This document shows, one piece after another, positions 16,268 through 24,660 of a stretch of DNA of 64,000 nt (the first letter of the stretch is position 1; each line of letters begins with the position of its first letter). The notes under the pieces are model-generated. The model was not told the DNA's origin. It saw nothing but the letters and a program-made list of their open reading frames with translations, and did no database searches. Source of the DNA: an uncultured Eubacteriales bacterium (GTDB taxonomy: Bacteria; Bacillota; Clostridia; Oscillospirales; Ruminococcaceae); contig OMXI01000003.1 in NCBI GenBank assembly GCA_900314975.1, positions 40,665 through 104,664 of the forward strand, written 5' to 3'. The position numbers and the translations under genes are program-made.

Positions 16268-16296
16268 GAATAATTTGTCAAAACGCCCAATACAAC
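16268..16296 (+). promoter_or_regulatory. Possible SigE-type (mother-cell) promoter for cotJABC
   Basis: GAATAAT (16268-16274), 14 bases, AATACAAC (16289-16296) resembles the sporulation SigE pattern. No SigA core is obvious here. Two short hairpins built on CAAAGC/GCTTTG and AAAGCC/GGGCTTT follow in the leader (16319-16368). Confidence 0.45.
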
Positions 16297-16387
16297 TTTT
16301 GTGAAAAAGCATTATGTGACAAAGCGCTGTGCTTTGGCATAGGATAAGACAAAGCCAAGGGCTTTAAACTTACAAGGAGGTATCAGT

Positions 16388-16642
16388 TTGGCAAACGAAC
16401 AAGAAGTTTTTTTCAGGCTTTTTGACAAAAAGAATGATAACGAAGACTGCGGCGTAAAGGAATGTCCTCTGCCCGTCGGTGCTTTCCCCGAGGATACACC
16501 TCTTGCGATGGCATATGTACCCTATCAGGTGTGGGAAACGCCTTACGAGGAGGACGTAGCTTTGCAGCGCGGTACTATTTTCCGCTCGCTCGACAAGCCG
16601 TTCATTGGGGAGGAGGCTGTGAAGAATGGCAATTCTAAATGA
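16388..16642 (+). CDS. cotJA: Spore coat-associated protein CotJA
   Basis: This 84-residue protein has the CotJA core PLAMAYVPYQ.W...Y....AL..GT.F..LDKPF. It starts with TTG, 8 bases after an AAGGAGG site. In Bacillus the cotJ operon is mother-cell expressed and its products go into the spore coat. It overlaps cotJB by 17 bases. Confidence 0.9.
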   Translation: MANEQEVFFRLFDKKNDNEDCGVKECPLPVGAFPEDTPLAMAYVPYQVWETPYEEDVALQRGTIFRSLDKPFIGEEAVKNGNSK

Positions 16643-16889
16643 AAAGCAGCAGCTTATGCGCAGGATACAGCAGGAGTCATTCGCTCTGGTCGAGGCAAAT
16701 CTGTATCTTGACAGCCACCCGACCTGTCCTATGGGGCTGAAATATTTTGCGCAGCACAAGAAAGAGTATGACGAGCTTATGGAAAAGTATGCAGAAAAGT
16801 ACGGTCCTATCACGGTGGGACAGTCAAGCACCGAGAAAAAGTGGGGCTGGGTAACTACCCCGTTCCCGTGGGAAAGAGGTGAGAGCTGA
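16626..16889 (+). CDS. cotJB: Spore coat protein CotJB
   Basis: This 87-residue protein matches CotJB (LYLDSHP.....L.YF....KEY......Y....GP). Its GGAGGAGG site lies inside cotJA and its stop overlaps the cotJC start, so the three genes are tightly coupled. Confidence 0.9.
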   Translation: MAILNEKQQLMRRIQQESFALVEANLYLDSHPTCPMGLKYFAQHKKEYDELMEKYAEKYGPITVGQSSTEKKWGWVTTPFPWERGES

Positions 16890-17485
16890 TGTGGCAGTAT
16901 GAGAAGAAATTGCAGTACCCTGTAAACATCAAAAACCCAAATCCTGCGCTTGCAAAGGTCATCGTGAGCCAGCTCGGCGGTCCCGACGGCGAGCTGGGGG
17001 CAGCTTTGCGTTATCTCAACCAGCGCTACTCTGCTCCCTGCCGCGAGGTGCAGGCGGTACTTTCGGACATCGGCACGGAGGAGCTTTCGCACATGGAGAT
17101 GATAGGCACTATCCTCTACCAGCTGACGAGGAACCTGTCGATGAAGGAGATAAAGGAAAGCGGCTTTGATGTGTACTTTGTCGACCACACCACAGGCGTT
17201 TATCCTATTGCCGCATCGGGTGTGCCGTTCACTGCGGCGACATTCCAGAGCACAGGCGACGCTATCGCCGACCTCAACGAAGACCTCGCTGCCGAACAGA
17301 AAGCGCGCGTGACCTACGACAACATTCTGCGCCTTGCAGATGACCCCGACGTGCGCGACCCGATAAAGTTTCTGCGTGCAAGAGAGATAGTGCATTTCCA
17401 GCGCTTCGGCGAGGCACAAAGAATGGTGCAGGAGATGCTTGACTCAAAGAATTTCTACGCTTTCAATCCCAGCTTTGACAAGTAA
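16889..17485 (+). CDS. cotJC: CotJC, manganese-catalase-type spore coat protein
   Basis: This 198-residue protein belongs to the manganese catalase (ferritin-like) family. Metal-ligand Glu and His residues are visible in TEELSHMEM and in REIVHFQRFGEA. It would break down hydrogen peroxide at the spore surface. The start overlaps the cotJB stop (TGATG). Confidence 0.92.
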   Translation: MWQYEKKLQYPVNIKNPNPALAKVIVSQLGGPDGELGAALRYLNQRYSAPCREVQAVLSDIGTEELSHMEMIGTILYQLTRNLSMKEIKESGFDVYFVDHTTGVYPIAASGVPFTAATFQSTGDAIADLNEDLAAEQKARVTYDNILRLADDPDVRDPIKFLRAREIVHFQRFGEAQRMVQEMLDSKNFYAFNPSFDK

Positions 17486-17511
17486 AACTGATAAACTAAA
17501 ATGACGAATCA

Positions 17512-17550
17512 AAACAGGGAGGACTTGCGCAAAGTTCTCCCTGTTGTTAT
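17512..17550 (+). terminator. Terminator after cotJC
   Basis: Long stem AACAGGGAG/CTCCCTGTT extended by ACTT/AAGT, with a T-rich stretch after it. It may also serve the converging HAD gene. Confidence 0.75.
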
Positions 17551-18344
17551 TATATGAGTTCAAGCATTTCAAACGCCTTGTACAAGCCGTCATTTTCGAT
17601 CCTGTCGGTAACTATGTCAGCGTGCTGCTTTACAATGTCGGGAGCGTTGCCCATTGCCACGCCCAGCGCACAGAAATCAAGCATTTCGATATCGTTGCTG
17701 CCGTCGCCTATGGCGATAGTATCGGCTGCATCTGCGCCATAGTATTCAAGCACCTTTTGTATGCCGACAGACTTGTTGACGCCAATCTGCATTATCTCGC
17801 CACCCGTGGTCGAATCGGGATAGCTCAGAGTGATGACATTGCATATATCGCCAAGCTCCTTTTGCAGCTGCTCGTTTGTGCAGTCGGCAGATTTATAGAC
17901 AAACTTGCCTGCGGTAGAAATGCTTTTGGGCGTTTGCTGTGCAAAGCTGCCGCCGAGACTCAATATCCAGTCTTTCATCATCTCAAAATCATCACGATAA
18001 GTCTCGCCGAGCATTATTTCGCTTTCAAGCGTTTCAACGACTATCATTGCGCGGTGTCTGATAAGTGCGGCTACTATTCTGTCGTAGATATGCGGCTCAA
18101 AGGTTCGGTCGAAGATCACCCTGCCGTCACAAAAGACGTTCGCGCCCGCGGCAAACACGCCGTCGTCAAGGTGCAAAGGTGCAAGGCACTTTGGCACAAT
18201 GCCCTTGTATCTGCCCGAGCTGATAAACAGCTTGTGACCGTTTGCGCGCGCCTTTTCGACAGCGGTTATAGTTGACAGGTGAATAGTTTCGAGCTTATCG
18301 ACAAGCGTTCCGTCAATATCGAGAAATACGAGTTTTGATTTCAT
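17550..18344 (-). CDS. Cof-type HAD-superfamily phosphatase
   Basis: This 264-residue protein has HAD motif I FLDIDGT, motif II in FISSGR and motif IV AIGDGSNDIEM, with the C2 cap of Cof-type sugar/phosphate hydrolases. Substrates of this group are usually sugar phosphates or cofactor phosphates. The ATG at 18344 follows a GAGAGG site; the TTG at 18359 is too close to it. A strong terminator ends only 16 bases upstream of the start, so expression may need read-through (see the terminator at 18361-18395). Confidence 0.85.
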   Translation of the reverse strand: MKSKLVFLDIDGTLVDKLETIHLSTITAVEKARANGHKLFISSGRYKGIVPKCLAPLHLDDGVFAAGANVFCDGRVIFDRTFEPHIYDRIVAALIRHRAMIVVETLESEIMLGETYRDDFEMMKDWILSLGGSFAQQTPKSISTAGKFVYKSADCTNEQLQKELGDICNVITLSYPDSTTGGEIMQIGVNKSVGIQKVLEYYGADAADTIAIGDGSNDIEMLDFCALGVAMGNAPDIVKQHADIVTDRIENDGLYKAFEMLELI

Positions 18345-18360
18345 GGTCAGTCCTCTCAAA

Positions 18361-18395
18361 AAAGGTCTGTTGTACGTTTTTTTGTACAGCAGACC
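18361..18395 (-). terminator. Terminator or attenuator just before the HAD gene
   Basis: Stem GGTCTGCTGTAC/GTACAACAGACC (12 bases, one mismatch) with a U tract in minus-strand sense. It ends the pfk transcript, but its U tract runs to within 20 bases of the HAD start, leaving no room for a separate promoter. Confidence 0.8.
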
Positions 18396-18420
18396 GCAAT
18401 ATGTAACATAAAAGATATAT

Positions 18421-18458
18421 ACCCGAAGGGGTTTGGGGGCGACCGGAAAACCCCCAAA
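18421..18458. repeat. Dispersed 38-base structured repeat, copy 1
   Basis: About 90 percent identical to 38753-38790. The core can form GGGGTTT/AAACCCC around GGGGGCGACCGG. Located downstream of the phosphofructokinase gene. Confidence 0.75.
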
Positions 18459-18548
18459 TTAAATACAGGCTATGCTCTAAAAACTCACATCTAATACAAT
18501 ATAATATCAAAAAGCAAAGACAACTCTTTGGTTATCAAACTATTAACT

Positions 18549-19754
18549 CTACTTCAGTTTGAAATGTACGGGCATACCGTTTTTCATAGCTATCTTGACC
18601 TCGCCCTGTATAAGCGGCAGGAAATACTTGATAGCCTTGTCCTTAACGTCATTCTGGTCGTCTGTTATCCACTCTTTTGGGAAGAACTTTTCCTTGTTTG
18701 CAGTCTCGTGAGCGTCAACGGAATCTATCTTGACAACATAAGGCACATCGCTTATGCGCCTGAAGACCATTACCTTTCCCGTTTCGCCCGAAAGCGCTGC
18801 TTTTACAGCACTTGCGCCTATCTGCTCGGACTCGTCGATATCCGTCTTTGAGCAGATGTGCGAGGAACATCTTTGCATAACGTTAAGCTCTATCGAACGC
18901 ACCTTGCAGCCGATATTCTCGCGCACGAGGTTTTCAAGGGTCTTGCCAATGCCCGAAAGCTGCTGGTGTCCAAAAACGTCAACGCTGTCGTTGCGCAGGC
19001 TCTTGGTGTTTTCGATCTGCATACCCTCGGAAACGACGATTATTACGGCTTTGTGCTTTGCCTGCTGGCTGCGCACATCTTCAAGGAAGCCTTCCGATGT
19101 GAACTTGCACTCGGGCAGATAAATAAGGTGAGGCGCGATCTCGTCATTGGCTCTTAAAACGCAGGTAGAGGCTGCGAGCCAGCCTGCGTGTCTGCCCATT
19201 ATCTCGACAATGGTCACAGACTCTATCGAGTAAACGGACGAATCCCTGATTATCTCCTGAACGGTCGCAGCTACGTACTTTGCGGCGCTGCCAAAGCCCG
19301 GAGTGTGATCGGTAACGGGCAGGTCGTTGTCGATGGTCTTTGGTATGCCCACTACCTTGATATGTACATCGTGCGCCTTGAAATAGTCCGACAGCTTTGC
19401 AACGGTGTCCATAGAGTCGTTGCCGCCGATATAGAAAAACGCTTCGATACGGTGCTTTTCAAGGCAGGTGAGTATCTTTTCATAGGTTTCGCTGTTTTCG
19501 TCTGCATCGGGCAGCTTGTATCTGCACGAGCCAAGTACCGTTGACGGTGTCTGGCGCAGCAGCTCCATATCCTCGTTGGTTTTGATGATAAGCTTGAGGT
19601 CTACAAGCTCGTCGTTTATAATGCCCTCGATACCGTTGATAGAGCCAAAGACCGCATCTATCTGCGGAGTTTTGAGAGCCTCCTTGTAAACGCCGACGAG
19701 CGACGCATTTATCGCGCAGGTAGGACCGCCTGACTGTGCCACAGCTATATTCAT
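18549..19754 (-). CDS. Pyrophosphate-dependent 6-phosphofructokinase
   Basis: This 401-residue protein is a phosphofructokinase with GGNDSMDT and PKTIDNDL. The Asp in GGND and the Lys in PKTIDND are the residues that mark PPi-dependent enzymes; ATP enzymes have Gly at both places. MGRHAGW is the fructose-6-phosphate site. It would run the key glycolytic step using PPi, saving ATP and allowing reversal. The ATG at 19754 is better placed than the one at 19760 relative to the AAGGAG site. Promoter at 19816-19843. Confidence 0.9.
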   Translation of the reverse strand: MNIAVAQSGGPTCAINASLVGVYKEALKTPQIDAVFGSINGIEGIINDELVDLKLIIKTNEDMELLRQTPSTVLGSCRYKLPDADENSETYEKILTCLEKHRIEAFFYIGGNDSMDTVAKLSDYFKAHDVHIKVVGIPKTIDNDLPVTDHTPGFGSAAKYVAATVQEIIRDSSVYSIESVTIVEIMGRHAGWLAASTCVLRANDEIAPHLIYLPECKFTSEGFLEDVRSQQAKHKAVIIVVSEGMQIENTKSLRNDSVDVFGHQQLSGIGKTLENLVRENIGCKVRSIELNVMQRCSSHICSKTDIDESEQIGASAVKAALSGETGKVMVFRRISDVPYVVKIDSVDAHETANKEKFFPKEWITDDQNDVKDKAIKYFLPLIQGEVKIAMKNGMPVHFKLK

Positions 19755-19815
19755 TACCATTCTCCTTATCTTTCTTTTGGTGTGAAAGCTAAATTTTCAA
19801 CATTCACCTTAAATA

Positions 19816-19843
19816 AGTATAACATATTGTGATATTTTTTCAA
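19816..19843 (-). promoter_or_regulatory. Promoter for the phosphofructokinase gene
   Basis: TTGAAA (19838-19843), 16 bases, TATACT (19816-19821) in minus-strand sense. Confidence 0.65.
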
Positions 19844-19935
19844 GTAGGCAGACAAATTTTTTCTTTTTTCTGCATTAGTCACAATCTGCGTGCACTTTGC
19901 CTGTAAAGAATTAACGATTATGCCCACTTTCAGAC

Positions 19936-19964
19936 TTGACAAAGGCAGAGGAAAAAAGTATAAT
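19936..19964 (+). promoter_or_regulatory. Perfect SigA promoter for the SH3 membrane protein
   Basis: TTGACA (19936-19941), 17 bases, TATAAT (19959-19964). It lies inside the longest open frame, which shows that the real start is downstream at 20022. Confidence 0.85.
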
Positions 19965-20021
19965 AGTAATGTTAAGTTAAAGAATGTATCAGACTTCAAT
20001 ACTTATGAGAGGAAGAAAGTA

Positions 20022-20735
20022 ATGTCTGAAGATAACAGATTTCAGCAGGACGGCGAATTCGAGCCAAGCGAGCTTGAAATTCGCGATACTGAAAGTGAAG
20101 ATAACAACGATACCGAAAAAAGCAGACAGGACGAGCTTTCGCTGCGCCGTGCAAATGCGCGCAACGCAGGCAGGCAGTTCAGGCAGAGGATAACCGAGGC
20201 TGACGAGGAGGAAGAAAACGTCAGGCAGCCGCTGCTCTCCCCTGCGATAAAGGGCATAATCGCAATACTTATCGCGCTGATACTTGTGGCACTGGTAATT
20301 CTGCTGTTCGCAAAGGTGCTTTTCCTGCACGAGCCTAATCAGGAAGCAAAGACGGGTACTATCACAAGCACCGCGGCAACAGGTACTACTCCCGTAACTA
20401 CGACAGGTCTGCACCAGCGCCAGTCGCACTCGACAAAGGAGACCATAAAGTACAACGACAATGCCAAAAAGACCGAAACAGGTGATGGCAAGACGGCAGT
20501 GACAAAGATAAAGTGTATCTCACCCGTACTTGTTCACCCGCAGCCGAATTCAAGCTCGGCTAACCTGACGACAGTACCGCTTAACGCGCAGGTCGATTTC
20601 ATCAGAGACGAAAACGGCTGGTACTACATCACCTACAACGGCATTACAGGCTACGCGTGGGGTCAGTTCTTTGAGACGCCGAACGTAACAAACGGCGGAC
20701 AGAACGGTCAGAACGGACAGAACGCACAATACTGA
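20022..20735 (+). CDS. Single-pass membrane protein with extracellular SH3b domain
   Basis: This 237-residue protein has an acidic/charged cytoplasmic part (1-75), one membrane segment (about 77-101), a Thr/Ser-rich linker and an SH3b-like domain (about 165-222, ending GITGYAWGQFF), then an NGQ repeat tail. SH3b domains usually bind peptidoglycan peptides. The ATG follows a GAGAGG site and lies about 50 bases after the transcription start. A cell-wall sensing or anchoring role is inferred. Confidence 0.78.
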   Translation: MSEDNRFQQDGEFEPSELEIRDTESEDNNDTEKSRQDELSLRRANARNAGRQFRQRITEADEEEENVRQPLLSPAIKGIIAILIALILVALVILLFAKVLFLHEPNQEAKTGTITSTAATGTTPVTTTGLHQRQSHSTKETIKYNDNAKKTETGDGKTAVTKIKCISPVLVHPQPNSSSANLTTVPLNAQVDFIRDENGWYYITYNGITGYAWGQFFETPNVTNGGQNGQNGQNAQY

Positions 20736-20743
20736 TAAAACAC

Positions 20744-20776
20744 AAAGAGGATACCAAAGCGGTATCCTCTTTTTTT
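20744..20776 (+). terminator. Terminator after the SH3 protein gene
   Basis: A 12-bp perfect stem AAAGAGGATACC/GGTATCCTCTTT with a 5-base loop and T run. Confidence 0.9.
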
Positions 20777-20794
20777 GACTTGATAATGTTCAGG

Positions 20795-21133
20795 CTATTT
20801 TATTCCCTCGGCGTAGGATATAGGCACAGTGAAAAGCACGCCTGCATTCGGCTTGGAGAGATCCCCCGTGACTTTCTTTATTGCATCTATCGCGTCCTGC
20901 ACCTGCTCGTCATCAACCGCAACGAACACCGTTTTGCCCTTCTGCGAGGGGTCAACGCCCGTGAGTATCGTATTGAGCAGTCCAAGCGCTGCAAGGTTTC
21001 CTGCGCCGCTGATAGACTTTGCCATTCCGACGCTGTCTACGCACGTTCCGCCGTGAATGCCCGCCTGTGCAAGCGATATCATAACTTCATCCACAAGTTC
21101 TACTCTTTTAATTACAAGAAATAAAAGCTGCAT
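20795..21133 (-). CDS. PII-like regulatory protein
   Basis: This 112-residue protein has the small alpha/beta PII fold pattern and ends GVLFTVPISYAEGIK, like the C-terminus of PII proteins. The T-loop region is shortened and lacks the uridylylated Tyr, so it is a PII-like protein of unknown ligand rather than GlnB/GlnK. It follows prmA by 21 bp in the same transcript, with a GGAAG site. Confidence 0.72.
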   Translation of the reverse strand: MQLLFLVIKRVELVDEVMISLAQAGIHGGTCVDSVGMAKSISGAGNLAALGLLNTILTGVDPSQKGKTVFVAVDDEQVQDAIDAIKKVTGDLSKPNAGVLFTVPISYAEGIK

Positions 21134-21154
21134 AGTATTATCTTCCTTTCTTTT

Positions 21155-22123
21155 TTATCTGTATACAAAAGACGCTGCGACCCAGTCGTCCTTTTGCCGT
21201 GTTTGTATCAGCTCAAAGCCGTTTGCCTTTATTTTTTCAAGCACCTCGTCGCGCCGCGGCTCGATAATGCCCGAAACGACAAGCTTTCCTCCCTTTTTCA
21301 AGAACCCTGCGAATATGCCGCTCATGGCGACAAGCACATCTGCGACGATATTGGCACATACAATGTCGTAGCCCGTGCCGATTTGGGCGACAAGGCTTTC
21401 ATCGGTTATAATATTGCCCGCAATCGCCGTGTACCTATCAGTAGGGATATTATTTTTGCGTGCGTTTTCCGCGGCTATCTTCACCGAGTTTTCGTCGATA
21501 TCGACTGCCGTAGCGCTATGCGCACCGAGCAGTACCGCGGCGATAGACAGTATACCGCTGCCGCAGCCCAAATCAAGCAGGCGCTCGCCCTGCGAGATAT
21601 TGTTTTCAAGCAGCTCAAGGCAAAGCTGCGTTGTATTGTGCTGACCTGTACCGAATGATGCGGCGGGGTCGATTTCAAGTACCTTGCGTGTTTCGCCCTC
21701 GCTTACGCTTTCCCAGCTGGGCTTTATCAGCAGCTTTTCGCCCACGCAAAGCGGTTTGAAATACTGTTTCCAGTTGTTCGCCCAATCTTGCTCGCGAATA
21801 TTTTTAAGCTCACACTCCAGTCTGCCGAACTCGCCATTCGTATCGGTAAGCTTCAGCGCGTTCAGCTCTGCCCTTATCGCGCTGACAAGCTCGGGAGAAT
21901 TCGCATCGTCGGGGATATAGACCGTGACCGTCGTTTCGCAGTCCTTAAGACCCATAAGGTCGTCGTCGATATAGTCCCAATTGCCGTCCTTATCCTCAAG
22001 AAAGCTCTCAAAATCCTGCGCGTCCTTGATGACAAAGCCGTCTATGCCAAGACCGAGAAGTCTGCCCGTGACAGCCTCGATACCTTGTGTTGTGGTGTAT
22101 ACAGCGGTCTCTATCCAATCCAT
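21155..22123 (-). CDS. prmA: Ribosomal protein L11 methyltransferase
   Basis: This 322-residue SAM-dependent methyltransferase has motif I LDLGCGSGILSIAA and the catalytic-site pattern CANIVADV. It methylates ribosomal protein L11. An AGAGGTG site precedes the ATG. The promoter is at 22171-22198. Confidence 0.92.
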   Translation of the reverse strand: MDWIETAVYTTTQGIEAVTGRLLGLGIDGFVIKDAQDFESFLEDKDGNWDYIDDDLMGLKDCETTVTVYIPDDANSPELVSAIRAELNALKLTDTNGEFGRLECELKNIREQDWANNWKQYFKPLCVGEKLLIKPSWESVSEGETRKVLEIDPAASFGTGQHNTTQLCLELLENNISQGERLLDLGCGSGILSIAAVLLGAHSATAVDIDENSVKIAAENARKNNIPTDRYTAIAGNIITDESLVAQIGTGYDIVCANIVADVLVAMSGIFAGFLKKGGKLVVSGIIEPRRDEVLEKIKANGFELIQTRQKDDWVAASFVYR

Positions 22124-22170
22124 TGTGTTTCACCTCTGTTGACAAAAAGTGTTAATGTTATTTACACAAT

Positions 22171-22198
22171 ATTATAACATAAAATTGATTTTTTGTAA
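22171..22198 (-). promoter_or_regulatory. Promoter for prmA and the PII-like gene
   Basis: TTACAA (22193-22198), 16 bases, TATAAT (22171-22176) in minus-strand sense. Confidence 0.6.
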
Positions 22199-22210
22199 AG
22201 TCCCTTTCAC

Positions 22211-22237
22211 GAAAAAAGAGCGCCGAAGCACTCTTTT
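22211..22237 (-). terminator. Terminator after the VTT protein gene
   Basis: A stem AAAGAGTGC/GCGCTCTTT with a TTCG loop, followed by U residues in minus-strand sense. Confidence 0.85.
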
Positions 22238-22245
22238 GGATAAAA

Positions 22246-22935
22246 TCAGAAGTCTTTTTTGTCGTATTCCGTGCCCTTGCGGGAAATCTTTTTGTTAAGT
22301 GCAAAGGTAAGCGCCATTGTTGCAAGTATCATTGCGACCATAACGATGACCGAGCGCGCTGTAAGGTCTCTGAGGTTGCCGCCGATATAGGTCTCAACGA
22401 CCATTTCGGGAAAGACACCGAGTATCGAGCCAAGCAGATAAGGTCGGTATGGCATTTTCAGCGTGCCGAAAACTATCGAGGCAATGTCTCCCGGGACAAT
22501 GACCACTGCCCTTGTGATGTATGATGCAAACAGGTTGTTTCTGTGGCTGTACTCAACGAATTTTTTGGCTTTTGGGAAACGTTTGACGACTATTTCAAGC
22601 AGATCGCCGCCCGCAAATCTTCCAACAAGATAAGGCACGGTAAAGCAAAGCGCAAGACCAAGTATATTCAGCGGTATCGAAATGTATATCGGATAGACAA
22701 GCCCCGTTGCTATAAAGATAGCCGCAAGCGGAAAGACTACCGACACCGATTTGAACACGAAAAATCCAAGGAAAACTACCGCGGCAAGCGCACGGTTATC
22801 GGGAGTATAGGCAAGTATCTCGTTGAAATCGTGTCCTGCGAAAAAGACGATACACAGTATCATCATCACGCTTGTTATGATAATGGGGACAAATCGGCAA
22901 TATTTGAGGAATTTATCATTTTTCAGATATTTCAC
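22246..22935 (-). CDS. TVP38/TMEM64-type (VTT domain) membrane protein
   Basis: This 229-residue protein has about five membrane segments and the VTT/SNARE-associated pattern: GRFAGGD in the first part, then FASYITRAVVIVPGDI and a conserved glycine-rich segment. The family includes DedA-like transporters linked to lipid flipping and envelope homeostasis. It stands alone, with its own terminator. The exact cargo is unknown. Confidence 0.85.
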   Translation of the reverse strand: MKYLKNDKFLKYCRFVPIIITSVMMILCIVFFAGHDFNEILAYTPDNRALAAVVFLGFFVFKSVSVVFPLAAIFIATGLVYPIYISIPLNILGLALCFTVPYLVGRFAGGDLLEIVVKRFPKAKKFVEYSHRNNLFASYITRAVVIVPGDIASIVFGTLKMPYRPYLLGSILGVFPEMVVETYIGGNLRDLTARSVIVMVAMILATMALTFALNKKISRKGTEYDKKDF

Positions 22936-23004
22936 GACATTACCCCTTTCATTGTGACTTTTTTCAATAATACCATATAAATATGTCTAAAGTATGAAAA
23001 TAAA

Positions 23005-23037
23005 CAAAAAAGCTTTGCGAAAAATTCACAAAGCTTT
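23005..23037 (-). terminator. Terminator after the cohesin-like exported protein gene
   Basis: Stem AAAGCTTTG/CAAAGCTTT with an 11-base loop and U run in minus-strand sense. Confidence 0.85.
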
Positions 23038-23043
23038 CGACAC

Positions 23044-24114
23044 TTATCGTCTGTAGTTTCTCGGGTCATAATTCTGTCTTGGACGGGCTTGGTATCTTGG
23101 GTCGTAATAACCGCGCCGGACAGGCTTTTGGGCATATGCAGCTTTTCTATGACGCGGCTTTAGTATAACAAGATACTCCGAAAAGACAAGCGAAAGGCAA
23201 AGCAGCACAGGCACACCGAGATTCACGCTCAGTTTAGCCTTTGGTGCGGCGGCTTTCTTTTTGTCCGTATCCTTTTTGGGTGCGCCGTCGCCGTCCTGTG
23301 CGCTGTAGACCTCTATCTTCACTCTCTGTATCGTATAGTCCTTACGGATAAGCTTTGCGTTTACGGTTCCCGGGGTCATAGCTACTATGCCGCCCTCGGA
23401 GTACTTTGCAACGTCGCTTCCCTCTATCTCGCAATTGATGATGTTCTCAAAACCAAGTTCTTCAAAGGTATACGGTCTTGCGAACTGTGCAAGGCGTACA
23501 GCCTTGATATCCTGCGCGATATTCGGCGAAGATGTAGGGCTGACAATGCCGTCGGTCTTATTGAAGCTGACAGACTGTGACGAGTCATTTTGCACCGACT
23601 GTATATTCAAAAACAGCACGTCGTCTTTTTTAGCCTCTTTTATCAGCTCAAACGTGAACAGTATATACTGACCGTTTCGCTGCGAGCCGCCCTCGCACGC
23701 ATACTTGAACGAATACTTTCCGTCTGCTTTTTCGTCGGTAAGTGTGCCGCTGTCGTCCTTTGAAAGCTGCGCGGAAAGCAGTCTGTACTCGTTGACGTCA
23801 TAGCCCAGCGAGCCTTCGATATACGTCAGTTTCTCTTTAGTATTGATATCCAGCGATGCGGTGAACTTATTGTCCTCAATATTTGAAACGTTCAGCGCGA
23901 TATTAACAGCGTGGTCTTCAAGCTCTTTTGCGTGGCTGCTCGGAGGAAGCTGTGTCCATATCACGCCGTTTTGTCCCTCGGCAGATGTGCCCGTGGTAGT
24001 GGTGACGACGTAGTTTTCGCCTTGCTGTTCATCCTCGGCATAGCACAAAACGCCGCAGCTTATCATACACGCAGCTGCAGCAGCCGCTGTTATCAGCCGT
24101 TTAATTGGTTTCAT
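23044..24114 (-). CDS. Exported, membrane-anchored protein with cohesin-like domain
   Basis: This 356-residue protein has a signal peptide (about 1-26, ending in CYA-E). Residues about 65-190 look like a beta-sandwich of cohesin/CBM type, with a pattern LTYIEGSLGYD...FTFELIKEAKKDDVLFLNI. A Lys/Ala linker, one membrane segment near residue 305 and a basic, Tyr/Pro/Arg-rich tail follow. Cohesin-like modules in ruminococci take part in cellulosome assembly, but no dockerin protein is in the window, so a scaffold role is only possible. The charged tail would be cytoplasmic. Confidence 0.62.
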   Translation of the reverse strand: MKPIKRLITAAAAAACMISCGVLCYAEDEQQGENYVVTTTTGTSAEGQNGVIWTQLPPSSHAKELEDHAVNIALNVSNIEDNKFTASLDINTKEKLTYIEGSLGYDVNEYRLLSAQLSKDDSGTLTDEKADGKYSFKYACEGGSQRNGQYILFTFELIKEAKKDDVLFLNIQSVQNDSSQSVSFNKTDGIVSPTSSPNIAQDIKAVRLAQFARPYTFEELGFENIINCEIEGSDVAKYSEGGIVAMTPGTVNAKLIRKDYTIQRVKIEVYSAQDGDGAPKKDTDKKKAAAPKAKLSVNLGVPVLLCLSLVFSEYLVILKPRHRKAAYAQKPVRRGYYDPRYQARPRQNYDPRNYRR

Positions 24115-24179
24115 AATCTCTTCCTTTTATTGCAATACAATATCCTCTGCAAGCAAAAATGTTACAGAGGATAGAATTT

Positions 24180-24650
24180 TTATTCCAGTGTTACCGATTT
24201 CATGACCTGCGGAACTGTCGGTTTGTCGCGGAAATCAGTCTGCACCGCAGCTATCTCGTCAACTACCTCGATACCCTCTATGACCTTGCCGAAAGCGGCA
24301 TACTGACCGTCGAGGTGAGGCGCGTCCTTATGCATAATGAAAAACTGTGAGCTTGCGGAGTCGGGGTTTGCAGACCTTGCCATTGAGATGACACCGCGCA
24401 CGTGCTTGATATCATTCTGAACGCCGTTAGACCTGAACTCGCCCTTTATCTTGTTCTTTGAGCCGCCTGTGCCGTTGCCAAGCGGGTCGCCGCCCTGTAT
24501 CATAAAGCCGCTGATAACTCTGTGAAAGCAAAGCCCGTTATAAAAGCCTTCCTTAACGAGCTTTTCAAAGTTCTCGACAGTTATCGGTGCTTTATCGGGG
24601 TAAATCTCTATCTTTATCTTCTTGCCGTTTTCCATTTCTATTACAACCAT
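24180..24650 (-). CDS. Cyclophilin-type peptidyl-prolyl isomerase
   Basis: This 156-residue cytoplasmic protein is a short bacterial cyclophilin with FHRVISGFMIQGGDP, SASSQFFI (active-site Gln-Phe-Phe) and FGKVIEG. It speeds proline isomerisation in folding proteins. It is the third gene after two unknown proteins (25944 and 25209) in one unit. Confidence 0.93.
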   Translation of the reverse strand: MVVIEMENGKKIKIEIYPDKAPITVENFEKLVKEGFYNGLCFHRVISGFMIQGGDPLGNGTGGSKNKIKGEFRSNGVQNDIKHVRGVISMARSANPDSASSQFFIMHKDAPHLDGQYAAFGKVIEGIEVVDEIAAVQTDFRDKPTVPQVMKSVTLE

Positions 24651-24660
24651 TTTGATTACC

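Noticed and set aside
16370-17419. A 349-codon minus-strand frame opposite cotJABC
   Set aside because: It lies entirely antisense to three recognised spore-coat genes, has no ribosome binding site and its translation looks like no known protein.
23044-24114. Cellulosomal scaffoldin
   Set aside because: Only one cohesin-like domain is suspected and no dockerin protein or repeat cohesins are present.
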